Notes under the pieces: generated by a model
Told to the model about the DNA's origin: nothing
Database searches by the model: none
Seen by the model: the letters and a program-made list of their open reading frames with translations, nothing else
Made by a program: the position numbers and the translations under genes
Source: an uncultured Prochlorococcus sp.
GTDB taxonomy: Bacteria > Cyanobacteriota > Cyanobacteriia > PCC-6307 > Cyanobiaceae
Direction: 5' to 3'
Length of the DNA: 64,000 nucleotides
Assembly (NCBI RefSeq): GCF_902626525.1
Contig: NZ_CACOFR010000009.1
Location: 1-64,000 of the forward strand
In this document: piece after piece, positions 23,835 to 32,900 of the stretch
Position numbering within the stretch: the stretch's first letter is position 1
Layout: each line of letters starts with the position of its first letter

Positions 23835-26279
23835 ATGAAAGTTTCTCAAAATTGGTTGAAATCATTAGTAGAAATAAACTCTACTCCTGAAGATCTTTCT
23901 GAAAAATTATCTATCGGTGGATTTGAGGTTGAATCACTTGAAGATTGTTCAAAAAATGTAGAGGGAGTTGTTTTAGGAAAGGTTTTAACTGTTTTAAAAC
24001 ATAAGGGATCTGATAAATTATCTATTTGTGAGGTTGATATTGGTCTTTCTAAGAATTTACAAATTATCTGTGGTGCTTCGAACATTCAACCAAACATTTA
24101 TGTATATGTTGCTACAGTCGGCGCGAAATTAAATGCTGTTAATTTAACTATAAAAAAAAGCGAAATTAGAGGAGTTATAAGTGAAGGAATGATATGTTCA
24201 TTTCAGGAGTTGGGATTAGAAGATTCTAGTGATGGCATCGCAATTATTGACGAAAATATAGCCTTAAAACATAATTTGGGGACTCCTGGGTCTAAATTAC
24301 TTGAGTTAAATGATTTTATTTATGATTTAGCCATTACGGCTAACAGGCCAGATGGAATGTCAGTGGTTGGTATAGCACGTGAAATTTCTGCTCTTCTTGA
24401 GTCAAAATTAAATTTTCCAGTATTAAATCATAAATACAAAATTAAACTACTTAATAATATGCAGCTTTGCCCAGAAGCAATTACGACAAATTGTCTATAC
24501 ACAATTACCTATATTGAGGGTGTAAATGGAGAAAAAATTTCTCCAAAATGGCTTAAAGATCGCATAGAAAAATCAGGAATAAAGTCTATTAATCTTTTAG
24601 TTGATTTAACAAACTATATTCTTCTAGAGCAAGGTCAACCTTTGCATGCTTTTGACAAAGATAAGTTATCAAATTTAATTGGAAGAGAAGTTTCAGCTGA
24701 TGATTTTTCTATAAGAAAGGCCAATGATTGTGAAAGTCTCGTATGTTTGGATGAAAAAAAATACAATTTGAATAAAAATATCACTGTAATCACTTGTTGC
24801 GATAAACCAGTAGCTATTGCTGGTGTTATAGGAGGTTTAGAAACTTCTGTGACCAATAAAACTTCATCTATTTATCTTGAAGGCGCTGTATTTAATCCAG
24901 TTACTATAAGAAAATCATCAAAAGAGATTGGAGTAAGAACAGAATCTAGTAGTAGATATGAAAAAGGTATTTCATCGAAAAATACAATAGATTCCGTTAC
25001 AAGGATTATTAATTTGTTAGAAGAATTTTTCGAAATTAATATACCAATTATTAATACTTCGAAGTTAATTACTAATGATGAAATTTTTATAAAATTGAGA
25101 AGAGATCGTATACACAAAATTCTTGGTCCATTAATAATCAAAGGTCAATTTAATAAAAGAAATTTGTCTGATACTGAAATAGTAGACAAATTAAAACTTA
25201 TAGGCTGTACATTAAAAAGTAAAGAATATGGCTGGGACGTAGCAGTCATTTCTAATAGATCTCATGATTTAACAAGAGAGATAGACTTGATAGAAGAAAT
25301 TGCGAGATTAATAGGCTATGACAGATTTGATTTAAACCTTCCCAATCCAATAACCCCTGGAAAATTATCACCTTATCAATTGGCTTTAAGAAAGATAAAA
25401 AATGGTTTCATACAGAGTGGTTTTAACGAGGTACTTAGTTATTCTCTTGTTCCAGAGAATAATGATGAACTTATAAAGATTTCGAATCCTCTATTATCAG
25501 AAATTAGTTGCCTTAGAGATAATATTTGGAAAGAACACTTGGAAATTGTGAATCGTAATATTAAAGCTGGACAGAAAAGTTGTTATGTTTTTGAAGTGGG
25601 AAATGTTTTTTACAAAAATTCAAACCCTATTCAAGAAGAAATACTGAATGGTGCAATTTTTGGTAACAAGAAATTTGGGAAATGGTTAAATTCAAACAAG
25701 GATATTGATCTTAATTATTACCAGGCCAGAGGAAAGTTAAAGGAAGCTTTATCTTGCTTGAATATAAAAATTGATGATAAACCTTTTAATTCTTTTGATT
25801 TTCTTCATCCTGGAAGAACCGCAAAATTATTTATTGAGGGAAAAGAGGCAGGTTTTTTTGGTCAAATTCATCCAAAACTAATATTAGAAAAAAAGGCGTT
25901 AAAAAATGTTTATTTATTTAAAATAAAACTTGATAATCTTTTGGAAGCTAGTACAAGGAAAAATAAATGGATTCCCCTTTATGAAAAATATCCAATTGTC
26001 CCAAAAATGGAAAGGGATATTAATTTTATTTTTAATAAAAAATATTTGATTAACCAGATAACATCAGAAATAAAGAAAGCAGGAAAAAATCTATTAGAAG
26101 AGGTAAATTTAATTGATGTTTTTGATGATATTAATCTTGGCGATGATTTTATAAGTTATACATTTAGATTATCTTATAGAGATAAAGATAAAACATTACT
26201 CGATTCAGATATTCAATCAATTCATATAAATATCATCTCTAAAGTAGAGAAATGTTTTAACACAAAACTAAGGAATTAA
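23835..26279 (+). CDS. pheT: Phenylalanyl-tRNA synthetase β subunit
   Basis: 814 residues, usual length. Domain order: N-terminal tRNA-binding OB domain (VVLGKVLTVLKHKGSDKLSI, about 45-150), B3/B4 editing region (NRPDGMSVVGIAREISALL, about 170-400), B5 domain (about 420-500), catalytic-like core (VLSYSLVPE onward) and C-terminal anticodon-binding FDX-ACB domain (YPIVPKMERDINFIF, about 720-814). It pairs with PheS, which is not in this window, as is common in cyanobacteria. The gene stands alone on plus, divergent from rpmG. Confidence 0.97.
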   Translation: MKVSQNWLKSLVEINSTPEDLSEKLSIGGFEVESLEDCSKNVEGVVLGKVLTVLKHKGSDKLSICEVDIGLSKNLQIICGASNIQPNIYVYVATVGAKLNAVNLTIKKSEIRGVISEGMICSFQELGLEDSSDGIAIIDENIALKHNLGTPGSKLLELNDFIYDLAITANRPDGMSVVGIAREISALLESKLNFPVLNHKYKIKLLNNMQLCPEAITTNCLYTITYIEGVNGEKISPKWLKDRIEKSGIKSINLLVDLTNYILLEQGQPLHAFDKDKLSNLIGREVSADDFSIRKANDCESLVCLDEKKYNLNKNITVITCCDKPVAIAGVIGGLETSVTNKTSSIYLEGAVFNPVTIRKSSKEIGVRTESSSRYEKGISSKNTIDSVTRIINLLEEFFEINIPIINTSKLITNDEIFIKLRRDRIHKILGPLIIKGQFNKRNLSDTEIVDKLKLIGCTLKSKEYGWDVAVISNRSHDLTREIDLIEEIARLIGYDRFDLNLPNPITPGKLSPYQLALRKIKNGFIQSGFNEVLSYSLVPENNDELIKISNPLLSEISCLRDNIWKEHLEIVNRNIKAGQKSCYVFEVGNVFYKNSNPIQEEILNGAIFGNKKFGKWLNSNKDIDLNYYQARGKLKEALSCLNIKIDDKPFNSFDFLHPGRTAKLFIEGKEAGFFGQIHPKLILEKKALKNVYLFKIKLDNLLEASTRKNKWIPLYEKYPIVPKMERDINFIFNKKYLINQITSEIKKAGKNLLEEVNLIDVFDDINLGDDFISYTFRLSYRDKDKTLLDSDIQSIHINIISKVEKCFNTKLRN

Positions 26280-26289
26280 TATATCTTTT

Positions 26290-26303
26290 GTCTCGCATGA
26301 GAC
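26290..26303 (+). other. Hairpin just after pheT
   Basis: GTCTC-GCAT-GAGAC gives a perfect 5-bp stem with a 4-base loop, starting 11 bases after the pheT stop. It lacks a following T-run, so it is not a standard intrinsic terminator; it may be a processing or stabilising stem-loop at the mRNA end. Confidence 0.4.
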
Positions 26304-26383
26304 TAATACTAAGTCTACTATTGAATCTATTATAAGACAGTTAATAATCATATAAAACTAAATTATGTTGTATTATAATTATC

Positions 26384-26632
26384 ATGATTAATCTTGTTTC
26401 TCTATTGCTGTCCTCACTTCTTTGGGTTCAAGTTCCTCAGTGGTCAGATGATTGGTCAAGATGTTCAGTTGACGTTCCAGATTCTTCTTGTCATTGGTAT
26501 ATAACTGCACCTGATAACACTTTTGGTGAAGGATTTGACTGGGCAAGTGCTCCATGGTTTGACGTTAACGGTTTAAATGATGTGCCAAGTGTTAGCAAGA
26601 AAACTGTTGTGCAAAGGCTACAAACTAAGTAG
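26384..26632 (+). CDS. Small exported hypothetical protein, picocyanobacterial
   Basis: 82 residues. A short hydrophobic N-terminus (MINLVSLLLSSLLWVQVP) acts as a signal or anchor. The rest is Trp- and Asp-rich with two cysteines that could form a disulfide (SRCSVDVPDSSCHWY) and an ordered SEQ-like pattern GEGFDWASAPWFDVNGL. Six Trp in 82 residues, well above background in AT-rich DNA, argue strongly for coding. I recall similar short proteins in marine picocyanobacteria, with no known function. The start ATG follows a long AT leader; the next gene is on the other strand. Confidence 0.75.
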   Translation: MINLVSLLLSSLLWVQVPQWSDDWSRCSVDVPDSSCHWYITAPDNTFGEGFDWASAPWFDVNGLNDVPSVSKKTVVQRLQTK

Positions 26633-27044
26633 TACTGTCTATAAGGCAGTTCCTTCCACTTCAAACAGAAGATATAACAACGTTTTTAGTCAAATTATAA
26701 TTAGCTGGACCGAAGAAGGACACAAATTATTTATTTTTATAAGATCTATATGTTTTTGATGGATGATGTATGTCAATTTTCCGGCTGACGCATTAATTAT
26801 TATATCTTATTGATCTTAGGTAAGACTTTAAAAGAGACCTATTATTAGTCCCATATGAGATTTTTAATACACTTAATTTTATCGTGATTAATTAAATAAC
26901 TTTTTATTGATGATCCATTCCAACTTATTATCTGGTCTAATTTTTATTAGTTAAAGAGAAATTATATATAGTGAGTGTACTGCACTCGTCTAATGTAAGA
27001 CTATTATCTAGACTTATATTGAGTCTTATATAAGATTTATAGGA
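26633..27044. other. Intergenic region with several small dyads
   Basis: About 410 bases without a supported gene. It contains GAGTG-N5-CACTC (26973-26987) and AGACT-N7-AGTCT (27010-27026), and several GTCT/AGAC-type pieces (for example near 26834, 26848 and 26996) that recall the hairpin after pheT. A 60-codon frame at 26577-26759 overlaps the previous gene and looks random. It may hold a small RNA or the 3' ends of the two convergent transcripts. Confidence 0.45.
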
Positions 27045-28058
27045 TTAATTTCTGTATAGATTTTTTAGAAGCTGATATGCTTCATTTAATTTTCTCATTT
27101 GGTCTGTTGATCCTCCAGCATCTGGATGTGTATCTAGAGCACATATTTTATAAGCATCCCTAATCTTTCGTAATGTATGAGCTGACCCTGCTGCTGTTGA
27201 TAAATTCAATAATTTAAGTGCACCATGCACTGTCATTGTCGAATCCAATGCTTCAAATGAATTTGATCTATTATTACGCTTAAATCTACTTACAAATCTT
27301 CTTACTAGAGTTGGTATTCTCTTAATTAAATCTGATGTTGCAAATGGGTCTTCTAAAACACCAATCATTAATAAAACTATTTCAAGCGAAGGATTTTTCT
27401 TCACCCAAAATGGGCATAATTCAGACATTAATTTGTTTGCTGCACTCCATGTAAAGGGTAGATTTTCTGTTCCGTCAAGATTTGGCCATATATCTCTACC
27501 AAACCAATCCATCGAAGACTCTATTACATGATCATTGGGAATAGTCCCATATAAGTTTTTCCAATGACTGATTAATGCTATTCGACATTTTATTAATTCA
27601 TTTTCATTAATTGTATTAATTTGAATATCATTTATATTCTCTTTTGATTTTTCACTATTAATACTTCTTCTTAGATTAATTACTTTTTTTTCAACAAAAT
27701 TTGGAAGGCTTATCTTAGCGTTAACTTTTTCATTACATTTATCATTAGTTGAAACTATTTTCTTTAGATTTAAGTCCTTAACTTCCTTTTTAATTTCTGG
27801 TTTAATTAATACTAATGCAGTGTTTTCATCAATATTATAATTTTCATTATTAGTTTTGTTCTCATTAAAGTTTAATACTTGCTGTTTATTCTTAGGTGTT
27901 AAATCATCTTCTTGAAGAAGTTCTGTAAGTAATTTTTCAATTACAGGGCCTCTAGCTCTAAATCCCCACTCTTTTCTTAGTTGATCAAACCTAGAAATTA
28001 GTTCTTCAGGTAAGTCAATTGATATTCTTTTGCTATTTGAATTTTCAGGAATATTCAA
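27045..28058 (-). CDS. Ribbon-helix-helix plus J-domain fusion protein
   Basis: 337 residues with three parts. Residues about 9-50 look like a ribbon-helix-helix (KRISIDLPEELISRFDQLRK then RARGPVIEKLLTELLQ). Residues about 55-150 are a polar Lys/Asn-rich linker. Residues about 150-337 are helical, and the last 70 end in a J-domain-like helix-HPD-helix (AYKICALDTHPDAGGST, HPD at about 311-313, then MRKLNEAYQLLKNLYR). J-domains stimulate Hsp70 ATPase through HPD. The combination suggests a DNA-associated co-chaperone, which is inference. No zinc-finger or substrate-binding DnaJ domain is present. The gene is monocistronic. Confidence 0.8.
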   Translation of the reverse strand: MNIPENSNSKRISIDLPEELISRFDQLRKEWGFRARGPVIEKLLTELLQEDDLTPKNKQQVLNFNENKTNNENYNIDENTALVLIKPEIKKEVKDLNLKKIVSTNDKCNEKVNAKISLPNFVEKKVINLRRSINSEKSKENINDIQINTINENELIKCRIALISHWKNLYGTIPNDHVIESSMDWFGRDIWPNLDGTENLPFTWSAANKLMSELCPFWVKKNPSLEIVLLMIGVLEDPFATSDLIKRIPTLVRRFVSRFKRNNRSNSFEALDSTMTVHGALKLLNLSTAAGSAHTLRKIRDAYKICALDTHPDAGGSTDQMRKLNEAYQLLKNLYRN

Positions 28059-28210
28059 TAATCTTTGTTCTTTGATAATTTGTTATTTATCTAATTTTAT
28101 TCAAAATTAAGTGAAAGTCTATATTGAAAAGTCTTATTTAATTTAAATCCAATTTATTTTTAGGTCACAAGTTAATTAAGTATCTTTTTATAATAAAAAT
28201 AAATTTTAAA

Positions 28211-28390
28211 ATGTTTAACTGTTATTTTAATTCATCAAAAGAAAAAAAAGGTTTTTATCAACATAAGAAACTAGAAATGCTTAATTATATTAAAGATTCA
28301 CTAGAACGCAAAATTGCTTCTGTTAATGCCTCTATTGAAGTTTTAGAAAGCCAAATAAGCAGGGATAAAGAACCTGAAGTTATTAATTAG
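28211..28390 (+). CDS. Small coiled-coil hypothetical protein
   Basis: 59 residues, ATG at 28211 and TAG at 28388-28390. The C-terminal part is a single amphipathic helix with heptad-like spacing (MLNYIKDSLERKIASVNASI then EVLESQIS). The order MFNCYFNSS-helix-acidic tail and its non-random composition support coding. No membrane segment, no family name known to me. It is convergent with the Ap4A phosphorylase, three bases between stops. Confidence 0.6.
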   Translation: MFNCYFNSSKEKKGFYQHKKLEMLNYIKDSLERKIASVNASIEVLESQISRDKEPEVIN

Positions 28391-28393
28391 TAT

Positions 28394-29224
28394 TCAAACA
28401 AAATTTTCTAGAAGTTTTTCAGGGCCAAATTTTTTTAAATAATTAGTATCTGATTTTTCAGTTACTAGTATATATCCTGCGAAACCTAGACCATTAATAC
28501 TGAATCCATGGATATGATCATTTCTTCTTTTAATAATTGCTATCCATTTATTAGTTATTAGTAGATTATAAGGATATCTCGGTTTACTATCAATGATAGG
28601 GTCCCCAATTCCAGATTTCTTGCATAACTTTAAATATGATTCAAAAAGAGAAATTGAATTCTCAAAAAAATTAAATTTAGATACATTGATATTCTTAATA
28701 AGTTTACTATCACCATTCATATTTAATTTTATTTTTAGAAACCACTTTTCTCTCGGGCATGATATCTCATCTTTTGATCTACGAAGAAGTTGAAAATGCC
28801 TGTGAGGTTGACTTGCTCCTGCAAATGGGGAACTATTGAAAAACCATAATCCACTAGTATCTTTATTAACTTTTTGGATCGCTTCCCAATCATTAATATC
28901 TAACCATCCATTTTGTGGTTTCCATTTATTTGTTATCAGCAAAATATGTCCTTTTTGTACAGGATACTTATTTAATATTAATTGATGATTATTACCAATT
29001 TTTTCAATTTCTAATATTTTATCCCATGGACAAAATGGATTTTGTTTAGGACCGTAAATTATTTTTTTGATAAATTTTGAAGTATCAAGCTTTCTTATAA
29101 TGAAGTCATTTTTTTGATATAGATCGCTTGTAATAATTTCTGTTTTGAGAGGATATAATGATCCATCATTAATTGATAATCGAGTTTGATCTAGAGCTTT
29201 TTTCCAATATTTCTCTGAACTCAT
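28394..29224 (-). CDS. apa: Ap4A phosphorylase (ATP adenylyltransferase)
   Basis: 276 residues, HIT-superfamily enzyme that phosphorolyses diadenosine tetraphosphate to ADP and ATP. Seen: the catalytic histidine triad variant SQPHRHFQLL (about 140-149) and the upstream NPFCPWD segment, followed by the conserved C-terminal block around YPYNLLITNKWIAIIKR. Length is right for the cyanobacterial/eukaryotic-like Ap4A phosphorylases. Ap4A is a stress-linked nucleotide. The next gene on the same strand is 48 bases upstream. Confidence 0.88.
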   Translation of the reverse strand: MSSEKYWKKALDQTRLSINDGSLYPLKTEIITSDLYQKNDFIIRKLDTSKFIKKIIYGPKQNPFCPWDKILEIEKIGNNHQLILNKYPVQKGHILLITNKWKPQNGWLDINDWEAIQKVNKDTSGLWFFNSSPFAGASQPHRHFQLLRRSKDEISCPREKWFLKIKLNMNGDSKLIKNINVSKFNFFENSISLFESYLKLCKKSGIGDPIIDSKPRYPYNLLITNKWIAIIKRRNDHIHGFSINGLGFAGYILVTEKSDTNYLKKFGPEKLLENFV

Positions 29225-29272
29225 TTAAAAAAATTTAACATAGTTATTCTAAAAAAAATTGTAAATTTGTAT

Positions 29273-29656
29273 TTATTTTTTATTAAATTGATATTCTTTC
29301 AATTTTTCTAATGTTACAGATTCTAAGACTATGATATTTGTTGATTCTAATATAACTTTTGGTGCTAGGCCGTCTAATAAGGCTTGTTTCCATCTATCAA
29401 GACAAATACACCAATGATCACCACTCTTAAGTCCTGGGAAGGAATAAATAGGCATGGGAGTTATTAAATCATTACCTTGTGATTTACTATATTTCAGGAA
29501 ATTGTCATCCATTACACAACAAATAGAATGATTTCCTCCATCATTTTTGTCATAATTGCAAAATCCATCTCTGAACCAGCCTGTCATAGGTGAACAACTA
29601 CAAACCTTAATTTTTTCTCCTAAGACATTCAATTGAGCTTGATCTTTTATAGACAT
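29273..29656 (-). CDS. DUF2237 family protein
   Basis: 127 residues matching the pattern of DUF2237: an N-terminal NVLGEKIKVCSCSPMTGWFR, then DGFCNYDKNDGGNHSICCVM, and SGDHWCICLDRWKQALLDG with APKVILEST. The many conserved Cys and Trp suggest metal binding or a tight fold, but the function is unknown. It is soluble with no signal. Upstream lies an intergenic gap and then a divergent small gene. Confidence 0.85.
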   Translation of the reverse strand: MSIKDQAQLNVLGEKIKVCSCSPMTGWFRDGFCNYDKNDGGNHSICCVMDDNFLKYSKSQGNDLITPMPIYSFPGLKSGDHWCICLDRWKQALLDGLAPKVILESTNIIVLESVTLEKLKEYQFNKK

Positions 29657-29757
29657 AGTTTTTTTTTAAATAATAATAAATCACCAACATTTCTTAAAAA
29701 AAGGTTGACGAGTATGGGGGGTAAGGAGGTAATAATTCTAATAAGGTTTTTTTCATT

Positions 29758-29976
29758 ATGGATTGGGACTTTACTGAAAACATTGCGTTTAAATCTCTTT
29801 ATCACGCTTTTAAGGATAGTGACGAAACATCCGCATTAGAATTTTTATCCAGCGATGGTGCTTCATACTATCTAGAATTAACCCAGGATGCAGCAGGGGA
29901 GGGACTTGATCTTGGTGATAATGAAACAATGGATGAGCTAAAGGAAGAAATTATTGAATATCTAGAAAACAACTAA
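29758..29976 (+). CDS. Small acidic conserved hypothetical protein
   Basis: 72 residues, strongly acidic (net negative, ending ELKEEIIEYLENN), with an ordered N-terminal helix pair (DFTENIAFKSLYHAFKDSD) and the motif ASYYLELTQDAAGEGLDLG. No signal or membrane segment. A perfect anti-Shine-Dalgarno match, TAAGGAGGT at 29722-29730, lies unusually far (about 27 bases) from the ATG at 29758; no closer in-frame start exists because of the upstream stop TAA at 29722. It is convergent with metH. Confidence 0.75.
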   Translation: MDWDFTENIAFKSLYHAFKDSDETSALEFLSSDGASYYLELTQDAAGEGLDLGDNETMDELKEEIIEYLENN

Positions 29977-29985
29977 TGATTTAGT

Positions 29986-32900
29986 TCATGCGCTGAAATA
30001 TTTAGCTTTAGAGTGAAGAGAAATGATAGCTGTAGTGCTTTGTTCTGGATGAAGTTGCTCAGATTCATCCATTGTCAAATTAATTCTTTTTGCATCTAAC
30101 AATGATAATTGTATGTTTGAATCAGAAACATTTGGACATGCAGGATATCCAAATGAATATCTAGCGCCTCTGTATTTTTGTGCAAGTATTTCTCTATTTT
30201 TGTCTGGTTCTTCATTCATAAAACCACATTCAGTGCGAATTAATGCATGGACATACTCAGCTAGAGCTTCTGCTAACTGTACAGTTAGTCCATGGAATAT
30301 TAAATAATCACTATATTTATCTTCTTTAAATAATCTTTGAGAATATTCACTAGCATTATCCCCCATTGTTACTGCCTGCATAGGAAATATATCTATTGGT
30401 TTACCATTTTTTAAATCACAATAGAAATCAGCTATGCAAAGATTATTACCAGATTTTTGTCTTGGAAAATTGAATTGTGTAATTTTATTTAAAGTTATAT
30501 CATCAAATAAAAAAATACTATTATCTTTTCTACCACATCTGAAATATCCATAAACTGCTTTTGGTGAAATGAGTTTCTTTTCTCTAATTATCTCTAACCA
30601 TTTATCTAACAATGGGTTTGCATATGAATCCAAATAGTTATTGTATTCATCTACGCTTTGGTTTTTCTGTTTTTTAATTTGCCATTGACCACTAAATAGA
30701 GCTTTTTTATCTAGATAAAAAATTAACTTATTTAAATCTATATCAATGTCAAAAAGGACTTTAGTACCTAAAAAAGGGGGTTTGATAGGTTCTTCTTCAT
30801 TTATAAAATTAGATCTTATAAAATTATCTTTTAAATTCAATTTAGCAGTCGCTGTTTGTTTGGTTATTAATTTATTTTTATTTTCAGAGTTTGATTTTGA
30901 AGAGGCTAAATTAATATTTATTCCCTCTTTATTAATAAATCCTTCTGTATTTGACCAATTTCCTTTCTTTTTATTGTCCATATATTCATTCATAAATTTT
31001 AAATCAGTAAAAGCATCTTTTCCGTACAATATTTTACCTTTATATATTTTGCTGCAGTCCTCGTTAACAAATTTGGGCGTTAATGCTGCTCCTCCTAATA
31101 TGACTGGTACACTAATATCTTCATTATTAAAAGCCTCTAAATTATCTTTCATAAATGCAGTTGACTTTACAAGTAATCCGCTCATAGCTATGCAATCTGC
31201 TTTGTGCTTCTTTTGTGCATTTATAATTGCGGAAACATCTTGTTTTATTCCAAGATTAATAACGTCGTAGCCATTGTTGGTTAGTATTATATCTACCAAA
31301 TTTTTCCCAATATCATGAACATCCCCTTTTACTGTGGCAATTAAAAGTTTTCCATTTGAGATGTTTTCATCTACTGAATCAATATGTGGCTCTAAAATTG
31401 AAACAGCAAATTTCATTGTTTCAGCAGATTGGAGTACAAATGGTAATTGCATTTGGCCTGAGCCAAATAAATCTCCTACAACTTTCATACCATCTAGTAA
31501 GAAAGTATTAATTATCTCAAGAGGTTTATATTTTTTTAATGCTTTTTTTAATTGATCTTCTAAGCCTATTTTCTCACCATCAATAATATGATTCTTTAAA
31601 CTTTCTTCCAGAGTTAGGTTTTTATTTTCTGAAGATGCTTTTTTGAAATCTTGAATAGATAAATCTTGAAAAGCCTTTGTTAGTTCAACTAATGGATCAT
31701 AAGTACAAATATCATCTTCAAATTCTCTTTTGTCATATATCAAATCTAAGCAAAGCTTCTTAGTTTCTTGAGAAATTTTTGATAATGGTAAAATTTTATT
31801 TGGTGCAATGATAGCAGAATCCAATCCTGCTTTAATGCATTCATCTAAAAATATTGAATTTAAATTAATTCTAGATAATGGTGAAAGTCCAAAACTTATG
31901 TTCGATATCCCCAATATAATATGAATTTCTGAGAAATTTTTACGAATTTTTGATATAGCAGTAATTGTTTCTTTAGCGTTTAATCTATCCTCTTCTATCC
32001 CAGTAGATATTGGAAGTGCTAGTGGATCAAAAAAGAGCTCATAATCTGATAAACCCCTTTCTCTGGTTCTTTTAACCGCTCTTTTTACAATGTTAAATTT
32101 ATTATTTGCAGTTCTTGCCATTCCATCTTCATCAATAGTTCCGACGACAAGGCCTGATCCATAACCCAAGGCTAAATTTAGAACTTGATCAAACCTTTCA
32201 TCACCATCTTCGTAATTGGTTGAATTAATAATACATTTACCACCAGCTGATTTTAATCCACTTTCCATTTTGTCAGCATCTGTAGAATCAATCATTAATG
32301 GTAAATTTATATTTGTAACTAGTCTTGAAGTTATTTCTTTCATATCTTTAACTCCGTCTCTCCCCACATAATCAACATTTACATCAAGAACGTGTGCATT
32401 TTCTTTTTGTTGTTGCTTAGCTATTGAAACTAGACCATCCCAATCGTCATTATTTAACAACTCCCTTACCTTTTTAGATCCACTTGCATTTAATCTTTCT
32501 CCTACAATTAAAATAGAATTATCTTGTTTGTAAGGCACAGAATTATATATTGATGATGCAGAAGGTATATAACCACATGAATTTTTCTTATCATTTTTGT
32601 TAGTGCTTTTGTTTTCGCTAATTTCATCGATTATTGAAGAAAGATATTTAATATGATCTGGAGTCGTCCCACAACATCCACCTATTAATTGCACATTAAA
32701 GTCGTATATAAAATTCATTAACTGCATTTTTAATTCTATTGGCTTTAATCTGTAGTGAGCCACGCCACCAACATTTTCTGGTAGACCTGCATTAGGAATA
32801 CAACTTATAGCGAAGGGTGAATTTTCAGACAAATATTTAATGTGTTCCTTCATTTGTTCTGGACCAGTTGCACAATTAAGTCCAAGGATATCTATATTAA

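Noticed and set aside
26577-26759. 60-codon frame overlapping the small exported-protein gene
   Set aside because: Different frame from a gene with strong coding character; sequence looks random.
30746-31270. 174-codon frame on the strand opposite metH
   Set aside because: Shadow of the conserved MetH frame; no motif or start signal of its own.
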